Positions 50,198 through 58,969 of a stretch of DNA of 64,000 nucleotides are shown piece by piece (position 1 is the first letter of the stretch; every line of letters begins with the position of its first letter). Source of the stretch: Amycolatopsis circi. Lineage in GTDB: Bacteria; Actinomycetota; Actinomycetes; Mycobacteriales; Pseudonocardiaceae. The DNA is taken from the NCBI RefSeq assembly GCF_003385235.1, contig NZ_PQIA01000005.1:39914-103913 (forward strand). The letters are read 5' to 3'. The notes under the pieces are model-generated. The model was not told where the DNA came from. It made no database searches and worked only from the letters and a program-made list of their open reading frames with translations. Position numbers and translations under genes: made by a program.

Positions 50198-51781
50198 GTG
50201 GACGAGAAGTACGACGTGGTGGTGGTCGGCGGCGGCGCGGCCGGGCTCAGCGGAGCGGTGGCGCTCGCGCGGTCCCGGCGGTCGGTGCTGGTCGTGGATT
50301 CCGGCGAGCCGCGCAACGCGCCGGCCGGGCACGTGCACAACTATCTTGCCCGCGAAAGCACGCCGCCTGCCGAGTTGCTCTCGCTCGGCCGCGCGGAACT
50401 GGCTGGGTACGGCGGCGAGGTGGTCGCGCAGACGGTGACGTCGATTGCCAAGGGGGACAACGGGTTCGAGATCTCCCTCGCCGACGGACGGCGTACGCAC
50501 GCACGGCGAGTGCTGGTCGCGACCGGTCTCGTGGACGAGCTGCCCGAGGTCGCCGGGCTGGCGGCGCGGTGGGGGCGCGACGTGCTGCACTGCCCGTACT
50601 GCCACGGCTGGGAGGTGCGCGACCGGGCGATCGGCGTGCTGTCGACCGGTCCGATGACCGTGCACCAGGCGTTGATGTGGCGGCAGCTGACCGACGACGT
50701 GGTCGTTTTCCGGCACACGCACGGCGATTTCGACGAAGCACCGCTGCTGGCCCGCGGGATCCGGATCGTGGACGGAGTGGTCGCCGCGATCGAGGCCGAG
50801 GACGACCAGCTGACCGGGGTGCGGCTCGAGTCGGGAACGGTCGTGGCGCGGGAGGCGCTGGCTGTCGCGGCGCCGGCCAAGACGCGGGCGGACTTTCTCG
50901 CGCCGCTCGGGATCGAGCCGGAACCGGTGGAGTTCAACGGTTTCGTGATCGGCACCAGGGTTCCCGCGGACGCGGCCGGCCGGACGTCCGTGCCTGGTTT
51001 GTGGGTGGCGGGCAACGTCACGGACATGCGCGCGCAGGTAGTGGTTTCGGCCGCGGCGGGGCTGATGGCCGGGGCGGCGATCAACGGGGAACTGGTCGAA
51101 GAGGAGGCCGCGGAGGCGGTGCGGCGGCGGGAAATGCCGTTCTCGCACGAGGTGGAGCGGGAGGTCGCGCGGGCCAACGAGCATCCGCCGTTCGACCGCG
51201 GTTCCTGGGAGGAGCGGTATCGCTCGCAGGACGAAATGTGGAGCGGACGGCCGAACGATCAGCTCGTGACCGAGGCTTCCGGCCTGGAACCGGGCCACGC
51301 GCTGGACGCGGGCTGCGGCGAGGGCGGCGACGCGATCTGGCTCGCGCAGCAGGGCTGGCGCGTGACGGCGGTCGACTTCTCCACGACGGCCATCGAACGC
51401 GGGCGCGCGCAGGCGGCGAAACTCGGGGTGGCCGAGCGGATCGCGTGGGTCGCCGCGGACTTGGGCGAGTGGGTGCCGGAGTCGAAGTTCGACCTGGTGA
51501 CGTCGCATTTCCTGCACGTGCCGTCGGCGGCCCGGACGGTGGCGTTCGCGCGGCTCGCGGACGCGGTGGCACCGGGCGGGACGTTGCTGGTGGTGGGGCA
51601 TGACCCGGCGGATACGCACGCTGGGCGGCCGCACATGCCGGACATGATGTTCACGGCTGAGGAAGTGGCGGAGACGTTGGATCAGTCGTGGGCTTCGGTG
51701 GCCGCGGATGCCCGGGAGAGGGCTGTGGTGGGGACGGAGATGGTGGTTCGGGACACCGTGCTGGTGGCTCGGAAGCGGTGA
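50198..51781 (+). CDS. FAD-dependent oxidoreductase fused to SAM methyltransferase
   Basis: A 527-residue two-domain protein. Residues 1-305 are a thioredoxin-reductase-like flavoprotein with GGGAAGLSGAVAL at 11-23, the redox pair Cys132/Cys135 in CPYCHGWE, and AGNVTDMRAQ for FAD. The second nucleotide motif is degenerate (STGPMTVHQ instead of GxGxxA). Residues 335-527 are a class I methyltransferase with ALDAGCGEGGDAIWLA and the acidic VDFST loop. GTG 50198 has an AGGAGG site upstream. The pairing of redox and methyl transfer suggests thiol or metalloid detoxification, but this is only an inference. Confidence 0.88.
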   Translation: MDEKYDVVVVGGGAAGLSGAVALARSRRSVLVVDSGEPRNAPAGHVHNYLARESTPPAELLSLGRAELAGYGGEVVAQTVTSIAKGDNGFEISLADGRRTHARRVLVATGLVDELPEVAGLAARWGRDVLHCPYCHGWEVRDRAIGVLSTGPMTVHQALMWRQLTDDVVVFRHTHGDFDEAPLLARGIRIVDGVVAAIEAEDDQLTGVRLESGTVVAREALAVAAPAKTRADFLAPLGIEPEPVEFNGFVIGTRVPADAAGRTSVPGLWVAGNVTDMRAQVVVSAAAGLMAGAAINGELVEEEAAEAVRRREMPFSHEVEREVARANEHPPFDRGSWEERYRSQDEMWSGRPNDQLVTEASGLEPGHALDAGCGEGGDAIWLAQQGWRVTAVDFSTTAIERGRAQAAKLGVAERIAWVAADLGEWVPESKFDLVTSHFLHVPSAARTVAFARLADAVAPGGTLLVVGHDPADTHAGRPHMPDMMFTAEEVAETLDQSWASVAADARERAVVGTEMVVRDTVLVARKR

Positions 51782-52384
51782 TGACGCTGCGGCTCCGGTC
51801 TGGCAGGACAGACCGGAGCCGCCAGGACGGGGGGCGGTGCGAGGCCGGGGCTGACTGAGTCGGAAGCCGGGCATCCGACGGATTTCGGCAGAGGGGGCGG
51901 GGCGCTCCGGCCCGCTCGGGCCCGGCCGGACCGGGGATCTCCGAGACGAGCGGCGAGGAGAGATGATGCCCCGTCAAGCCAGCGGGGCCGCCCGAAAGAA
52001 CTCAGCGCAGGGGCGCACCGGAAGAAGGGCCGAGGCAGCTCCGATCCGGCTGGGCTGGGCCAGCTAAGTAAGCGGGCTTTGCGAGAGAACCCGCCCGCGG
52101 CGCGCGGCCCGGGGGTGGCAGGCCAGACCATCAGGCGTGGTGCGCAGATTCCACGGTGTACAGGCGTGGTTCGCATTCCGCCAAGGCCAGGGCGGCGGAC
52201 ATGTGCTCTTGGCATTCCAGGTCGGCGAACATCGCTGGAGAGCCTCAGCGCTGGCCCGCTGGGCGTCGTTCACGACGCGCGTGCCGTCGGTGTTCGCACA
52301 GGTAGCCGGGGCGGTGCCTGAGGACCGATGAGTTTTCGCCGCGCCGCCGGTCTACCTCGTATCGGAAAGAACGAGGAGGGCTCA
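51782..52384. other. Intergenic region with a terminator and no supported gene
   Basis: A 603-base gap. It starts with the hairpin at 51789-51822. The rest carries only shadow open frames without recognisable domains, and the translated pieces (for example on the minus strand at 52064-52273) do not resemble a known family. It holds the promoter of the downstream DHFR-like gene. Confidence 0.6.
51789..51822 (+). terminator. Hairpin terminator after the FAD-methyltransferase gene
   Basis: Perfect 14-base stem (51789-51802 with 51809-51822, loop GCAGGA), starting eight bases past the stop codon. Confidence 0.82.
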
Positions 52385-52939
52385 ATGGGCAAGGTGTTGT
52401 GGCACGTCGCGATGTCGCTGGACGGGTTCGTCGCCGCGGAGGGGCATGCGATGGACTGGATGTCGGGGGTGCACGTCACGCCGGGGGTGCACGAGGAATC
52501 CATCGCGCGGGTCGGGGCGATTTTGGGTGGGCGGCGCGGGTTTGACGCGCTGGCGGCAACAGCGCCGGGGAAGGTCGCCAAGCAGCCGTACGGCGGAGCG
52601 TGGAGCGGGCCGGTTTTCGTGCTCACCCATCATCCGGAGGACGCGCAGGCCGAGGACGGGGTCACGTTTCTCGACTGCGACGTGCGGGAGGCGGTCGAGA
52701 TCGGGCTCGGGGCGGCGGACGGGAAGGATCTTGAGCTGCACAGTCAGGATATCGCGCGGCAATGCGTCGAGCTGGGGATTGTCGACGAGTTCATCGTGCA
52801 TCTCATGCCGGTGATGCTCGGGTCCGGCATCCGGCTGTTCGACAACCCGGGCGGGAAGCCGGTTCGGTGGGATCGAGTGCATGACGGGGATCCCGCGCTG
52901 GCGATCGACCTGCGGTTTCGGCCGGCCGCGGAACACTGA
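52385..52939 (+). CDS. Dihydrofolate-reductase-like (RibD C-terminal) protein
   Basis: A 184-residue protein of the DHFR/RibD_C fold. It begins MGKVLWHVAMSLDGFVA, continues with VGAILGGRRGFDAL, VFVLTHHPEDA, and ends FIVHLMPVMLGSGIRLFDN. Such proteins use NADPH, but many lack DHFR activity and their substrate is unknown; reductases of riboflavin type are one option. ATG 52385 has GAGGAGG upstream. It stands alone ahead of the chitinase gene. Confidence 0.88.
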   Translation: MGKVLWHVAMSLDGFVAAEGHAMDWMSGVHVTPGVHEESIARVGAILGGRRGFDALAATAPGKVAKQPYGGAWSGPVFVLTHHPEDAQAEDGVTFLDCDVREAVEIGLGAADGKDLELHSQDIARQCVELGIVDEFIVHLMPVMLGSGIRLFDNPGGKPVRWDRVHDGDPALAIDLRFRPAAEH

Positions 52940-52994
52940 ATCCCGCTCAGCGGGACGGATCGGCATACTAATGGCGTATGGCCCCCCCGGAGTT

Positions 52995-53010
52995 ATTGGT
53001 CTATACCATT
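52995..53010. promoter_or_regulatory. DasR-type operator (dre) before the chitinase
   Basis: ATTGGTCTATACCATT matches the Streptomyces dre consensus (ACTGGTCTAGACCACT) closely and is nearly palindromic. It is 49 bases upstream of the chitinase start codon and so close to the expected promoter. DasR is a GntR regulator responding to N-acetylglucosamine metabolites. Confidence 0.75.
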
Positions 53011-53058
53011 TGGACAGGGGTTTTCCACCCCTCGGTCCTCACCGTGGAGGTTCCACCC

Positions 53059-54039
53059 ATGCGTCTGTCCTCCCCCCGGAAACTGGCGGCCGCGCTCGGC
53101 GGGTTGCTGGCCGTAGCCGGACTCGCGGCGCCGCAGAGCACCGCGGCTGCGGCGAGCGACTCGTCGATCGCGCTCGCGCCCTATGTGGACATGGGCGCGT
53201 GGCCGTCGCCCGTGCTGTCGTCGATGTCCGAGCAAAGCGGCATCAAGAGTTTCACTCTCGGCTTTGTCACCGGCGCTGCGTGCAAGGCCAGCTGGTTCGC
53301 TGCCTACGATCCCCGGCAGGGGTGGCAGTCCGACGAAATCGCGAAGATCCGCGCGGGCGGCGGAGACGTCAAGGTCTCCTTCGGCGGTGCGTCCGGCGTC
53401 GAACTCGCGCAGGCGTGCGGTGACGTCAATTCGCTTGTGGGCGAGTACGAGGCGGTGATCAAAGCCTACAACCTCAAGTACATCGACGTCGACATCGAGG
53501 GCGCGGCGGTCGCCGACCCCGGGTCGATCAGCCTTCGTTCACAGGCCTTGAAAAAGGTGCAGGACCACAATCCGGGTCTCAAGATTTCCCTGACACTGCC
53601 GGTGCTTCCCACCGGGCTCACGTCGGACGGGCTGAACGTCGTGACCTCGGCGCGGGACGCGGGCGTCAATCTCGACCTGGTGAACGTGATGGCGATGGAC
53701 TACTACCAGGGGTCCGGCGATCAGGGAGCCAAGGCGATCCAGGCGGCGCAATCCACGCAGGCGCAACTGAAATCGGCGCTCGGACTGTCCGATGCGGACG
53801 CTTGGCAGAAGGTCGGGCTGACGCCGATGCTGGGCGTCAACGATTCGCAGAACGAGATCTTCTATCAGAAGGACGCCAGCGCGGTCGTGAGCTTCGCGCA
53901 GAGTGTCCACCTGGGAATGCTGTCGTTCTGGGAACTCGGCCGTGACGCGAACGCGTGCACTGGCGCGCTGTACCGGTGCACCAACATTTCCCAGCAGCCC
54001 TACGAATTCTCCAAGATCTTCGCCGGATACTCCGGCTGA
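53059..54039 (+). CDS. Secreted GH18 chitinase
   Basis: A 326-residue secreted glycoside hydrolase that cuts chitin. A signal peptide (MRLSSPRKLAAALGGLLAV, residues 1-33) leads to a GH18 barrel with SFGGASG and the DxxDxDxE-type catalytic motif YIDVDIEG (Asp143, Asp145, Glu147). There is no chitin-binding module. The start ATG 53059 follows TGGAGG. The upstream DasR-type site suggests control by N-acetylglucosamine, as in Streptomyces. It is followed by a terminator shared with the phosphatase gene. Confidence 0.9.
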   Translation: MRLSSPRKLAAALGGLLAVAGLAAPQSTAAAASDSSIALAPYVDMGAWPSPVLSSMSEQSGIKSFTLGFVTGAACKASWFAAYDPRQGWQSDEIAKIRAGGGDVKVSFGGASGVELAQACGDVNSLVGEYEAVIKAYNLKYIDVDIEGAAVADPGSISLRSQALKKVQDHNPGLKISLTLPVLPTGLTSDGLNVVTSARDAGVNLDLVNVMAMDYYQGSGDQGAKAIQAAQSTQAQLKSALGLSDADAWQKVGLTPMLGVNDSQNEIFYQKDASAVVSFAQSVHLGMLSFWELGRDANACTGALYRCTNISQQPYEFSKIFAGYSG

Positions 54040-54050
54040 GGAAATCCGGA

Positions 54051-54082
54051 GCAGCCCGGGCCCGGCGCGGGACCCGGGCTGC
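54051..54082. terminator. Bidirectional hairpin terminator between chitinase and phosphatase genes
   Basis: Ten-base perfect stem GCAGCCCGGG (54051-54060) with CCCGGGCTGC (54073-54082), 12-base loop, in the 52-base gap between convergent stops. Confidence 0.75.
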
Positions 54083-54091
54083 CTCCGGCGC

Positions 54092-54853
54092 TCAGGGCAG
54101 GTAGTACATCGGGTTCGGCAGCTTCACCGGGTGGTCGGCGTAACCGCCTTCGAGGTCGCTGAACTGGTCGCCGAGGTTGAGCACGATGTGCGCGCCGGTC
54201 GACTGGATGTGCGCGCGGGTGCCCGACTTGTACTGCACGGTGTTGCAGTTCAGCCCGCACGGCAGGTAATCCGGCGCGGTGGTCTTCGGCTTGAAGTACG
54301 CGCCGGCCGGCGTCGGGTAGCCCTCGTTCGCGAGGTTCTTGAGCGACTGCGGGCCCTGTTTGTCGTTGCGGCCGGTCAGGAAGTAGACCCGCACGCCGCG
54401 TTCGGCGGCCCACTTCGTCAGTTCCAGCACCGGCTTGTTCGCCTCGAAAGTGCCGTCGTCGATGGCCTTCTGCTGCTTCACCGGGTCGAAGCCGAAGTCG
54501 TTGTCGGCTTCCCAGCCGTAGGTGATCTCGGACGTGTCGTCCACGTCGAGCACGATCGCCGGGTTCTTCACCTTGCCCAGCTTCTGCTGCAGGTACCGCT
54601 TCGCGTCGGCGACCACGCGCTTGGTGTCGGTGACGAACCGGCTGGTCTCGGAGTAGTGGTGCTTGCCGGACGCGTCGAGCCAGTCGCCGTAGTACGTCTT
54701 GACGTCGTTCTTCACCTGGCCGATGTTGGCCGGCTCCCGGCCGTGCGCGGCGGTGACGGCGTCCGAGCCGGCGAGTGCGGTCGCGCCGCCTGCGACGGTG
54801 GCGCCGACGGCCGCGGCGGCGGCCAGTTTGACGAGAGCGGGAAAACGAGACAC
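54092..54853 (-). CDS. Secreted HAD-family acid phosphatase
   Basis: A 253-residue phosphatase of the HAD superfamily subfamily IIIB (class B acid phosphatase-like). The signal peptide is residues 1-30 (VSRFPALVKLAAAAAVGATV). The nucleophile motif is VLDVDDTSE with Asp103 and Asp105; the second motif is FLTGRND and the acidic third motif NLGDQFSDL. It would remove phosphate from nucleotides or sugar phosphates outside the cell. GTG 54853 is chosen because GGAG precedes it. It is convergent with the chitinase gene. Confidence 0.9.
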   Translation of the reverse strand: MSRFPALVKLAAAAAVGATVAGGATALAGSDAVTAAHGREPANIGQVKNDVKTYYGDWLDASGKHHYSETSRFVTDTKRVVADAKRYLQQKLGKVKNPAIVLDVDDTSEITYGWEADNDFGFDPVKQQKAIDDGTFEANKPVLELTKWAAERGVRVYFLTGRNDKQGPQSLKNLANEGYPTPAGAYFKPKTTAPDYLPCGLNCNTVQYKSGTRAHIQSTGAHIVLNLGDQFSDLEGGYADHPVKLPNPMYYLP

Positions 54854-54900
54854 AGCGACCCTCCAGTGATTATTCGCCAACCCGCAGAACTTACGCCGCG

Positions 54901-56085
54901 TTACCCGGCTTGAAAACCCTCCGTTGGGATGCGTTCGGCCCGGCACACGAACGCCACCGGCGACCGGCCGATCCTTGTCAGCACCACAGTGGACTCTTCG
55001 TGCCCGCGCGGTTTCAGCTTGCGACGCAAAGCGTCCGGGTCCACGTCGAGGCCGCGGACGAGGATTTCCAACCGTCCGACCTCGAGTTTTTTCAACGCCT
55101 GTCCGAGCGCTTTTTCGCGGTACGGCAACTGTTCCAGCACTCGGAAGGCGCGCACTCCCGGTGGTGGTGTGTCGCCGGTGAGGTAGGCGATGCGTTCGTC
55201 CAGTTGCCACAAACCATGTCGAGCCGCGTAGTGCCGGACGAGCCCGGCGCGGACGACCGCGCCGTCCGGGTCTACCAGCCACTCCCCCGCTGCCTGCACG
55301 GGAATGTCGTCCGGTTCCGCATCCGTGAGAGTCCACTGTGTACCGTCGGAACGCAACACTGTCGCTCGGCGGGTGATACCAGACGAGATGCCTCGCCACA
55401 GGCAGGCCTCGCGGACTTGGCCGTCGAGGGACACGAGTTCTACCTCGTCCGCCCAGGGCGCGATGGAGAAATCCATGCCGGGAGCGCATTTCACCGACAG
55501 GGCCCGGCCGGGATAGGCGGCTACGAGTTCGTCGAGCGGCGGCAGGAAGTCGGCCGGACGCCATACCCGCCGACCGGCGGAGTCGCGGCGGGCGGGATCG
55601 GCGACCACGGCGGTGTCCCGGGAAACCGGCTGCAAGGCGTCGGCTCGTGCGACGAGCGGCGACACTCCGGCGGCGGAAGCATTGTGCCGAGCCATTTCCA
55701 GCCGTACCGGGTCCACATCGGACCCGATCGCCGCCGAAGCGACCCGAGACAGTTCGACCAGGTCGGCACCGACTGAGCACGTGACGTCATGCACGGCGAG
55801 ACCAGTCAGCCGCGAAGCCCGATGCCGAGCTACCGGAGTTGCACTCGCCTGCTGCAAGGCGTCGGCAGTGAACAACCAATCGGCCGAAGAGGCCAGCTTC
55901 AAAGCCGATTTACGGCGCAGCGCAACAGTTTCCAGCACCGGGGCAGCATGCTCCCCGGTCAGCCGCCGAGCCGCGGTGACGTCCGCGATCCGCGAACCGT
56001 CCAAAGTGGAGCACTCGGCGAGCGCCGCCCGTCCCGCGGCGGAGCGCAGGAAGGCGACGTCGTCGAGCGTGAAACTGTAGGGCAA
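54901..56085 (-). CDS. SAM methyltransferase with THUMP-like domain (Rv3037c-like)
   Basis: A 394-residue protein of the actinobacterial family of class I methyltransferase with a THUMP-like carboxy-terminal segment. A helical amino terminus (VAFLRSAAGRAAL) leads to the SAM site VHDVTCSVGADLVELSR, the acidic GSDVDPVRLEMARHNA and VVADPARR. The carboxy-terminal KLKPRGHEESTVVLTRIG is distinctive. Rv3037c, its positional counterpart, is assigned to the MGLP cluster in M. tuberculosis. It starts one base after the stop of the next methyltransferase, forming an operon with it. Confidence 0.82.
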   Translation of the reverse strand: MPYSFTLDDVAFLRSAAGRAALAECSTLDGSRIADVTAARRLTGEHAAPVLETVALRRKSALKLASSADWLFTADALQQASATPVARHRASRLTGLAVHDVTCSVGADLVELSRVASAAIGSDVDPVRLEMARHNASAAGVSPLVARADALQPVSRDTAVVADPARRDSAGRRVWRPADFLPPLDELVAAYPGRALSVKCAPGMDFSIAPWADEVELVSLDGQVREACLWRGISSGITRRATVLRSDGTQWTLTDAEPDDIPVQAAGEWLVDPDGAVVRAGLVRHYAARHGLWQLDERIAYLTGDTPPPGVRAFRVLEQLPYREKALGQALKKLEVGRLEILVRGLDVDPDALRRKLKPRGHEESTVVLTRIGRSPVAFVCRAERIPTEGFQAG

Positions 56086-56086
56086 T

Positions 56087-57052
56087 TCAGGACGGCCGCT
56101 TGGTCCCGGTGATCATCACGTTGTAGAACAGCTCGCGCGGCAGCACCTTCGACAGCAGCTTCTTGTCCAAAGCGGACAGTCGCAGCCACAGGTGGTAGGC
56201 GAAGAGCCGCCAGCGGACGGTGAGCTTCTCCTGCGGCACCGCGGCTTCGAAGGTGCGGATCGGCCATCCGGCCAGCGCCGCCGAGAACTCCTCGGTGACC
56301 GCGCGGACGTCCTGCGCACCCGCCCCGCGCGCCATCGCTTCCAACTCGGACGGGTCGAAGGTGTGGATGTCCACCACCGCTTCGAGCGCCGCCGCGCGGG
56401 ACGATTCGTCCAGCTCTTCCTGCGGACGCCGCCAGCCGCTCAGCGCGGGCAGCTTGGTGAGGTTCGTGGTGAGGTACCAGGTGAACTGGCCGAGCCGGCG
56501 CGCGTAGCGGTCGCCGATTTTCGTCGGCTCGCCCGCGAACACGAACCGCCCGCCCGGCTTGAGCACGCGCAGCACCTCGCCGAACGCCTGGCGCACGTCC
56601 GGGATGTGGTGCAGCACCGCGTGCCCGACCACGAGGTCGAACGTGTTGTCGTCGTAGGGAATCCGCTCCGCGTCGGCGACCCGGCCGTCGACGTCGAGGC
56701 CGAGGCCCTCGGCGTTGCGCAGCGCGACCTGCACCATGCCCGGCGACAGGTCGGTGACCGAGCCCTTCTTCGCGACGCCGCCCTGCATCAGGTTCAGCAG
56801 GAAGAACCCGGTGCCGCTGCCCAGTTCCATCGCGTGCTGGTACGGCTGGCCGTCCTCGCCCGCGACCGCGTTGAACACGTCAGTGGCGTAGGAGATGCAG
56901 CGCTCGTCGTAGGAAATGGACCACTTCTCGTCGTACGTCCCGGCTTCCCAGTCGTGGTAGAGGACGTTCGCGAGCTTCGGGTCGGCGTAGGCCGCCTTGA
57001 CCTCGTCTTCGGTGGCGTGCGGATTCGGAGCCGGGTCGGACACGGAAGTCAC
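56087..57052 (-). CDS. SAM-dependent methyltransferase (Rv3038c-like)
   Basis: A 321-residue class I methyltransferase. SAM motif I is AMELGSGTGFFLLNLM, followed by TDLSPGMVQVALRNA, the DNTFDLVVGHAVLHHIPD motif and LKPGGRFVFAGEPT. Carboxy-terminal helices (VRWRLFAYHLWLRLSALDKK) suggest a membrane-facing or large acceptor. GTG 57052 overlaps the echA stop (GTGA). The acceptor is unknown; with Rv3037c and echA17-like neighbours, a fatty-acyl or polyketide-like substrate is possible. The frame is open far upstream, but that part is antisense to the ABC gene. Confidence 0.87.
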   Translation of the reverse strand: MTSVSDPAPNPHATEDEVKAAYADPKLANVLYHDWEAGTYDEKWSISYDERCISYATDVFNAVAGEDGQPYQHAMELGSGTGFFLLNLMQGGVAKKGSVTDLSPGMVQVALRNAEGLGLDVDGRVADAERIPYDDNTFDLVVGHAVLHHIPDVRQAFGEVLRVLKPGGRFVFAGEPTKIGDRYARRLGQFTWYLTTNLTKLPALSGWRRPQEELDESSRAAALEAVVDIHTFDPSELEAMARGAGAQDVRAVTEEFSAALAGWPIRTFEAAVPQEKLTVRWRLFAYHLWLRLSALDKKLLSKVLPRELFYNVMITGTKRPS

Positions 57053-57828
57053 TTCCCCTCGAAACTGGCTTTGCCGGGGCCGTTGTCGATGAACGACTGC
57101 ATGCCGTTGCGCTGGTCCTCGGTCGCCCACAGCGCGGTGAACAGCTGCGTCTCGATCTTGAGGCCGGTGGCCAGGTCGACGTCGAGGCCGGAGTCGATCG
57201 CGGTCTTGGCCGCGCGCAGCGCCATCGCCGGGCCGTTCGCGAACTGCGACGCCCACTTGTGCGCCGCCGCGTACACGTCGTCCGGGGCCACCACCTCGTC
57301 GACGATGCCCAGCTTGAGCGCCTCTTCGGCCTTCACGAAGCGGCCGGTGAAGATCAGGTCCTTGGCCTTGCTCGGGCCGATCAGCCGGGTCAGCCGCTGC
57401 GTGCCGCCCGCGCCGGGGATGATGCCGAGCTGGATCTCCGGCTGGCCGACCTTCACGTTGTCGCCCGCGACGCGCCAGTCCGCGGTGAGCGCCAGTTCGA
57501 GGCCGCCGCCGAGCGCGTAGCCGGTGATCGCGCAGACGACCGGCTTCGGGATGTTCGCGACCCGGGCGAGCGACGCGGTCAGCTCGGCGCCGAACTTCGC
57601 GATCTCCGGGTACGTGCGGGAGGCCATCTCCTTGATGTCCGCGCCGCCGGCGAAGGTCTTCTCGCCGCCGTAGAGGATCACCGCGCGCACGTCGTCGCGG
57701 TCGGACGCCTCGCGCGCGGCCTCGGCAAGTTCGGCCTGCACCTGGTTGTTCAGCGCGTTGACCGGCGGCCGGTCCAGCCGGATCGTGCCGACCCCGCCCT
57801 CGACCTCCAGGGTTACGAACTCTCCCAC
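57049..57828 (-). CDS. Enoyl-CoA hydratase/isomerase (echA17-like)
   Basis: A 259-residue crotonase-fold enzyme that hydrates 2-enoyl-CoA. The oxyanion-hole motifs are present: TFAGGADIKEMA and CAITGYALGGGLELALTADWRVA, followed by PEIQLGIIPGAGGTQRL, which holds the catalytic glutamate region. It starts at ATG 57828 and its stop overlaps the next methyltransferase. The order ABC-echA-methyltransferase-methyltransferase matches Rv3041c to Rv3037c. Confidence 0.93.
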   Translation of the reverse strand: MGEFVTLEVEGGVGTIRLDRPPVNALNNQVQAELAEAAREASDRDDVRAVILYGGEKTFAGGADIKEMASRTYPEIAKFGAELTASLARVANIPKPVVCAITGYALGGGLELALTADWRVAGDNVKVGQPEIQLGIIPGAGGTQRLTRLIGPSKAKDLIFTGRFVKAEEALKLGIVDEVVAPDDVYAAAHKWASQFANGPAMALRAAKTAIDSGLDVDLATGLKIETQLFTALWATEDQRNGMQSFIDNGPGKASFEGK

Positions 57829-57900
57829 GGGATTCCTCCTCGTTAACGGCGTTTACGCGGCGCTTGCAGGCTACCGGCCGGTAAGGCCAACCTAGCCGAC

Positions 57901-58713
57901 CTACCTGCGGCGGGCGAAGAACCGCTCGCCCGAACGCTGCAGCACCAGGTCCTGGTCGAACGTCTTGGACAGGTTCTCGCTGGTGATCACGTCGTCCACC
58001 AGGCCGGACACCACCGCGCGGCCCTCGCGCAGCAGCAGCGCGTGGGTGAAGCCGGGCGGGATCTCCTCGACGTGGTGGGTGACCAGCACCATCGCCGGCG
58101 CGTCCGGGTCCATCGCGAGCGCCGACAGGCGGGCCACGAGGTCCTCGCGGCCGCCGAGGTCGAGGCCCGCGGCGGGCTCGTCGAGCAGCAGCAGCTCCGG
58201 GTCGGTCATCAGCGAGCGGGCGATCAGCACGCGTTTGCGCTCGCCCTCGCTCAGCGTGCCGAACGTGCGCTCGGCCAGGTGCGCGATGCCGAGCGTGCCG
58301 AGCAGTTCGGTCGCGCGGTCGAGGTCCATCCGGTCGTACTGCTCGCGCCAGCGGCCCATCACCGCGTACCCGGCGCTGACCACGACGTCGGCGACGCGCT
58401 CGTCGCCGGGCACGCGCTGGGCGATCGCGGCGGAGGTGAACCCGATGCGCGGGCGGAGGTCGAAGATGTTCACCTTGCCGATGCGGTCGCCGAGCAGGTC
58501 GACCGTGCCTGAGGTGGGGTGCAGTTCGGCGGCGGCCAGGCGCAGCAGGGTGGTTTTGCCCGCCCCGTTGGGCCCGAGCACCACCCATCGCTCGTCCAGC
58601 TCCACCGCCCAGTCGAGGGCCGCGAGGAGGTCGTTTCCGGTACGGCGGACGCCGACACCGGACATCCGCACGACGAGGTCGTCAGGATCGCTGGGCAGGA
58701 TCGGCTCGCTCAC
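57901..58713 (-). CDS. ABC transporter ATP-binding protein (Rv3041c-like)
   Basis: A 270-residue ATPase subunit. Walker A is GPNGAGKTT at residues 47-55, the signature is TLSEGERKRVLIAR, and Walker B is LLLLDEPAAGLDLGG, with the switch histidine in VLVTHHVEEI. No permease gene is adjacent, so its partner is elsewhere or it is a soluble, ABC-F-like regulator; single-copy linkage is the same in mycobacteria. GTG 58713 is chosen; the frame is open to 58923 without homology. Confidence 0.9.
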   Translation of the reverse strand: MSEPILPSDPDDLVVRMSGVGVRRTGNDLLAALDWAVELDERWVVLGPNGAGKTTLLRLAAAELHPTSGTVDLLGDRIGKVNIFDLRPRIGFTSAAIAQRVPGDERVADVVVSAGYAVMGRWREQYDRMDLDRATELLGTLGIAHLAERTFGTLSEGERKRVLIARSLMTDPELLLLDEPAAGLDLGGREDLVARLSALAMDPDAPAMVLVTHHVEEIPPGFTHALLLREGRAVVSGLVDDVITSENLSKTFDQDLVLQRSGERFFARRR

Positions 58714-58833
58714 GAGCCCATTGTGGCGGTCGCCCGGGCGCGGGCGCGCACCCGCCCGGGGGTAACGGCGCGCGGGGTGTCCAGCGGATGGGACGACCGG
58801 CCGTGATCTCGGCGCTGTGGCAGCATCCACCGC

Positions 58834-58932
58834 ATGTTCAGGTCCGCGCGCCCCGTGTTGTGGCGCCGTCGCGCGATCGACCTTCTCCTGGTGGCTTCCA
58901 GCGGGTGTAGCCCGGCGCGGCACGCACGCTGA
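58834..58932 (+). CDS. Cysteine-codon leader peptide upstream of the cysteine dioxygenase operon
   Basis: A 32-residue peptide beginning MFRSARPVLWRRRAIDLLLV and ending ASSGCSPARHAR. The pattern of a basic block followed by (A/V)DLL(L/R)VxS and a cysteine is that of the actinobacterial putative leader peptides placed before sulfur and cysteine genes. The cysteine codon is TGT (58906-58908). It stands 64 bases ahead of the cysteine dioxygenase start, and two alternative hairpins follow, as in attenuators. Translation may respond to cysteine supply. Confidence 0.72.
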   Translation: MFRSARPVLWRRRAIDLLLVASSGCSPARHAR

Positions 58933-58969
58933 TCCTCGTCGGCGTGCCGCGTCGCCTCGCGTCCGGCAC
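58916..58969 (+). promoter_or_regulatory. Alternative-hairpin attenuator of the cysteine dioxygenase operon
   Basis: Region 1 CGCGGCACGC (58916-58925, inside the leader ORF) pairs perfectly with region 2 GCGTGCCGCG (58942-58951). Region 2 can instead pair through GTGCCG (58944-58949) with region 3 CGGCAC (58964-58969). A ribosome stalled on the leader cysteine codon would cover region 1 and favour the 2-3 stem ahead of the AGGAG site at 58986. Confidence 0.55.

Noticed and set aside
52064..52331. Small genes in the 51.8-52.4 kb gap
   Set aside because: Translated frames on both strands show no domain, poor starts and no ribosome site.
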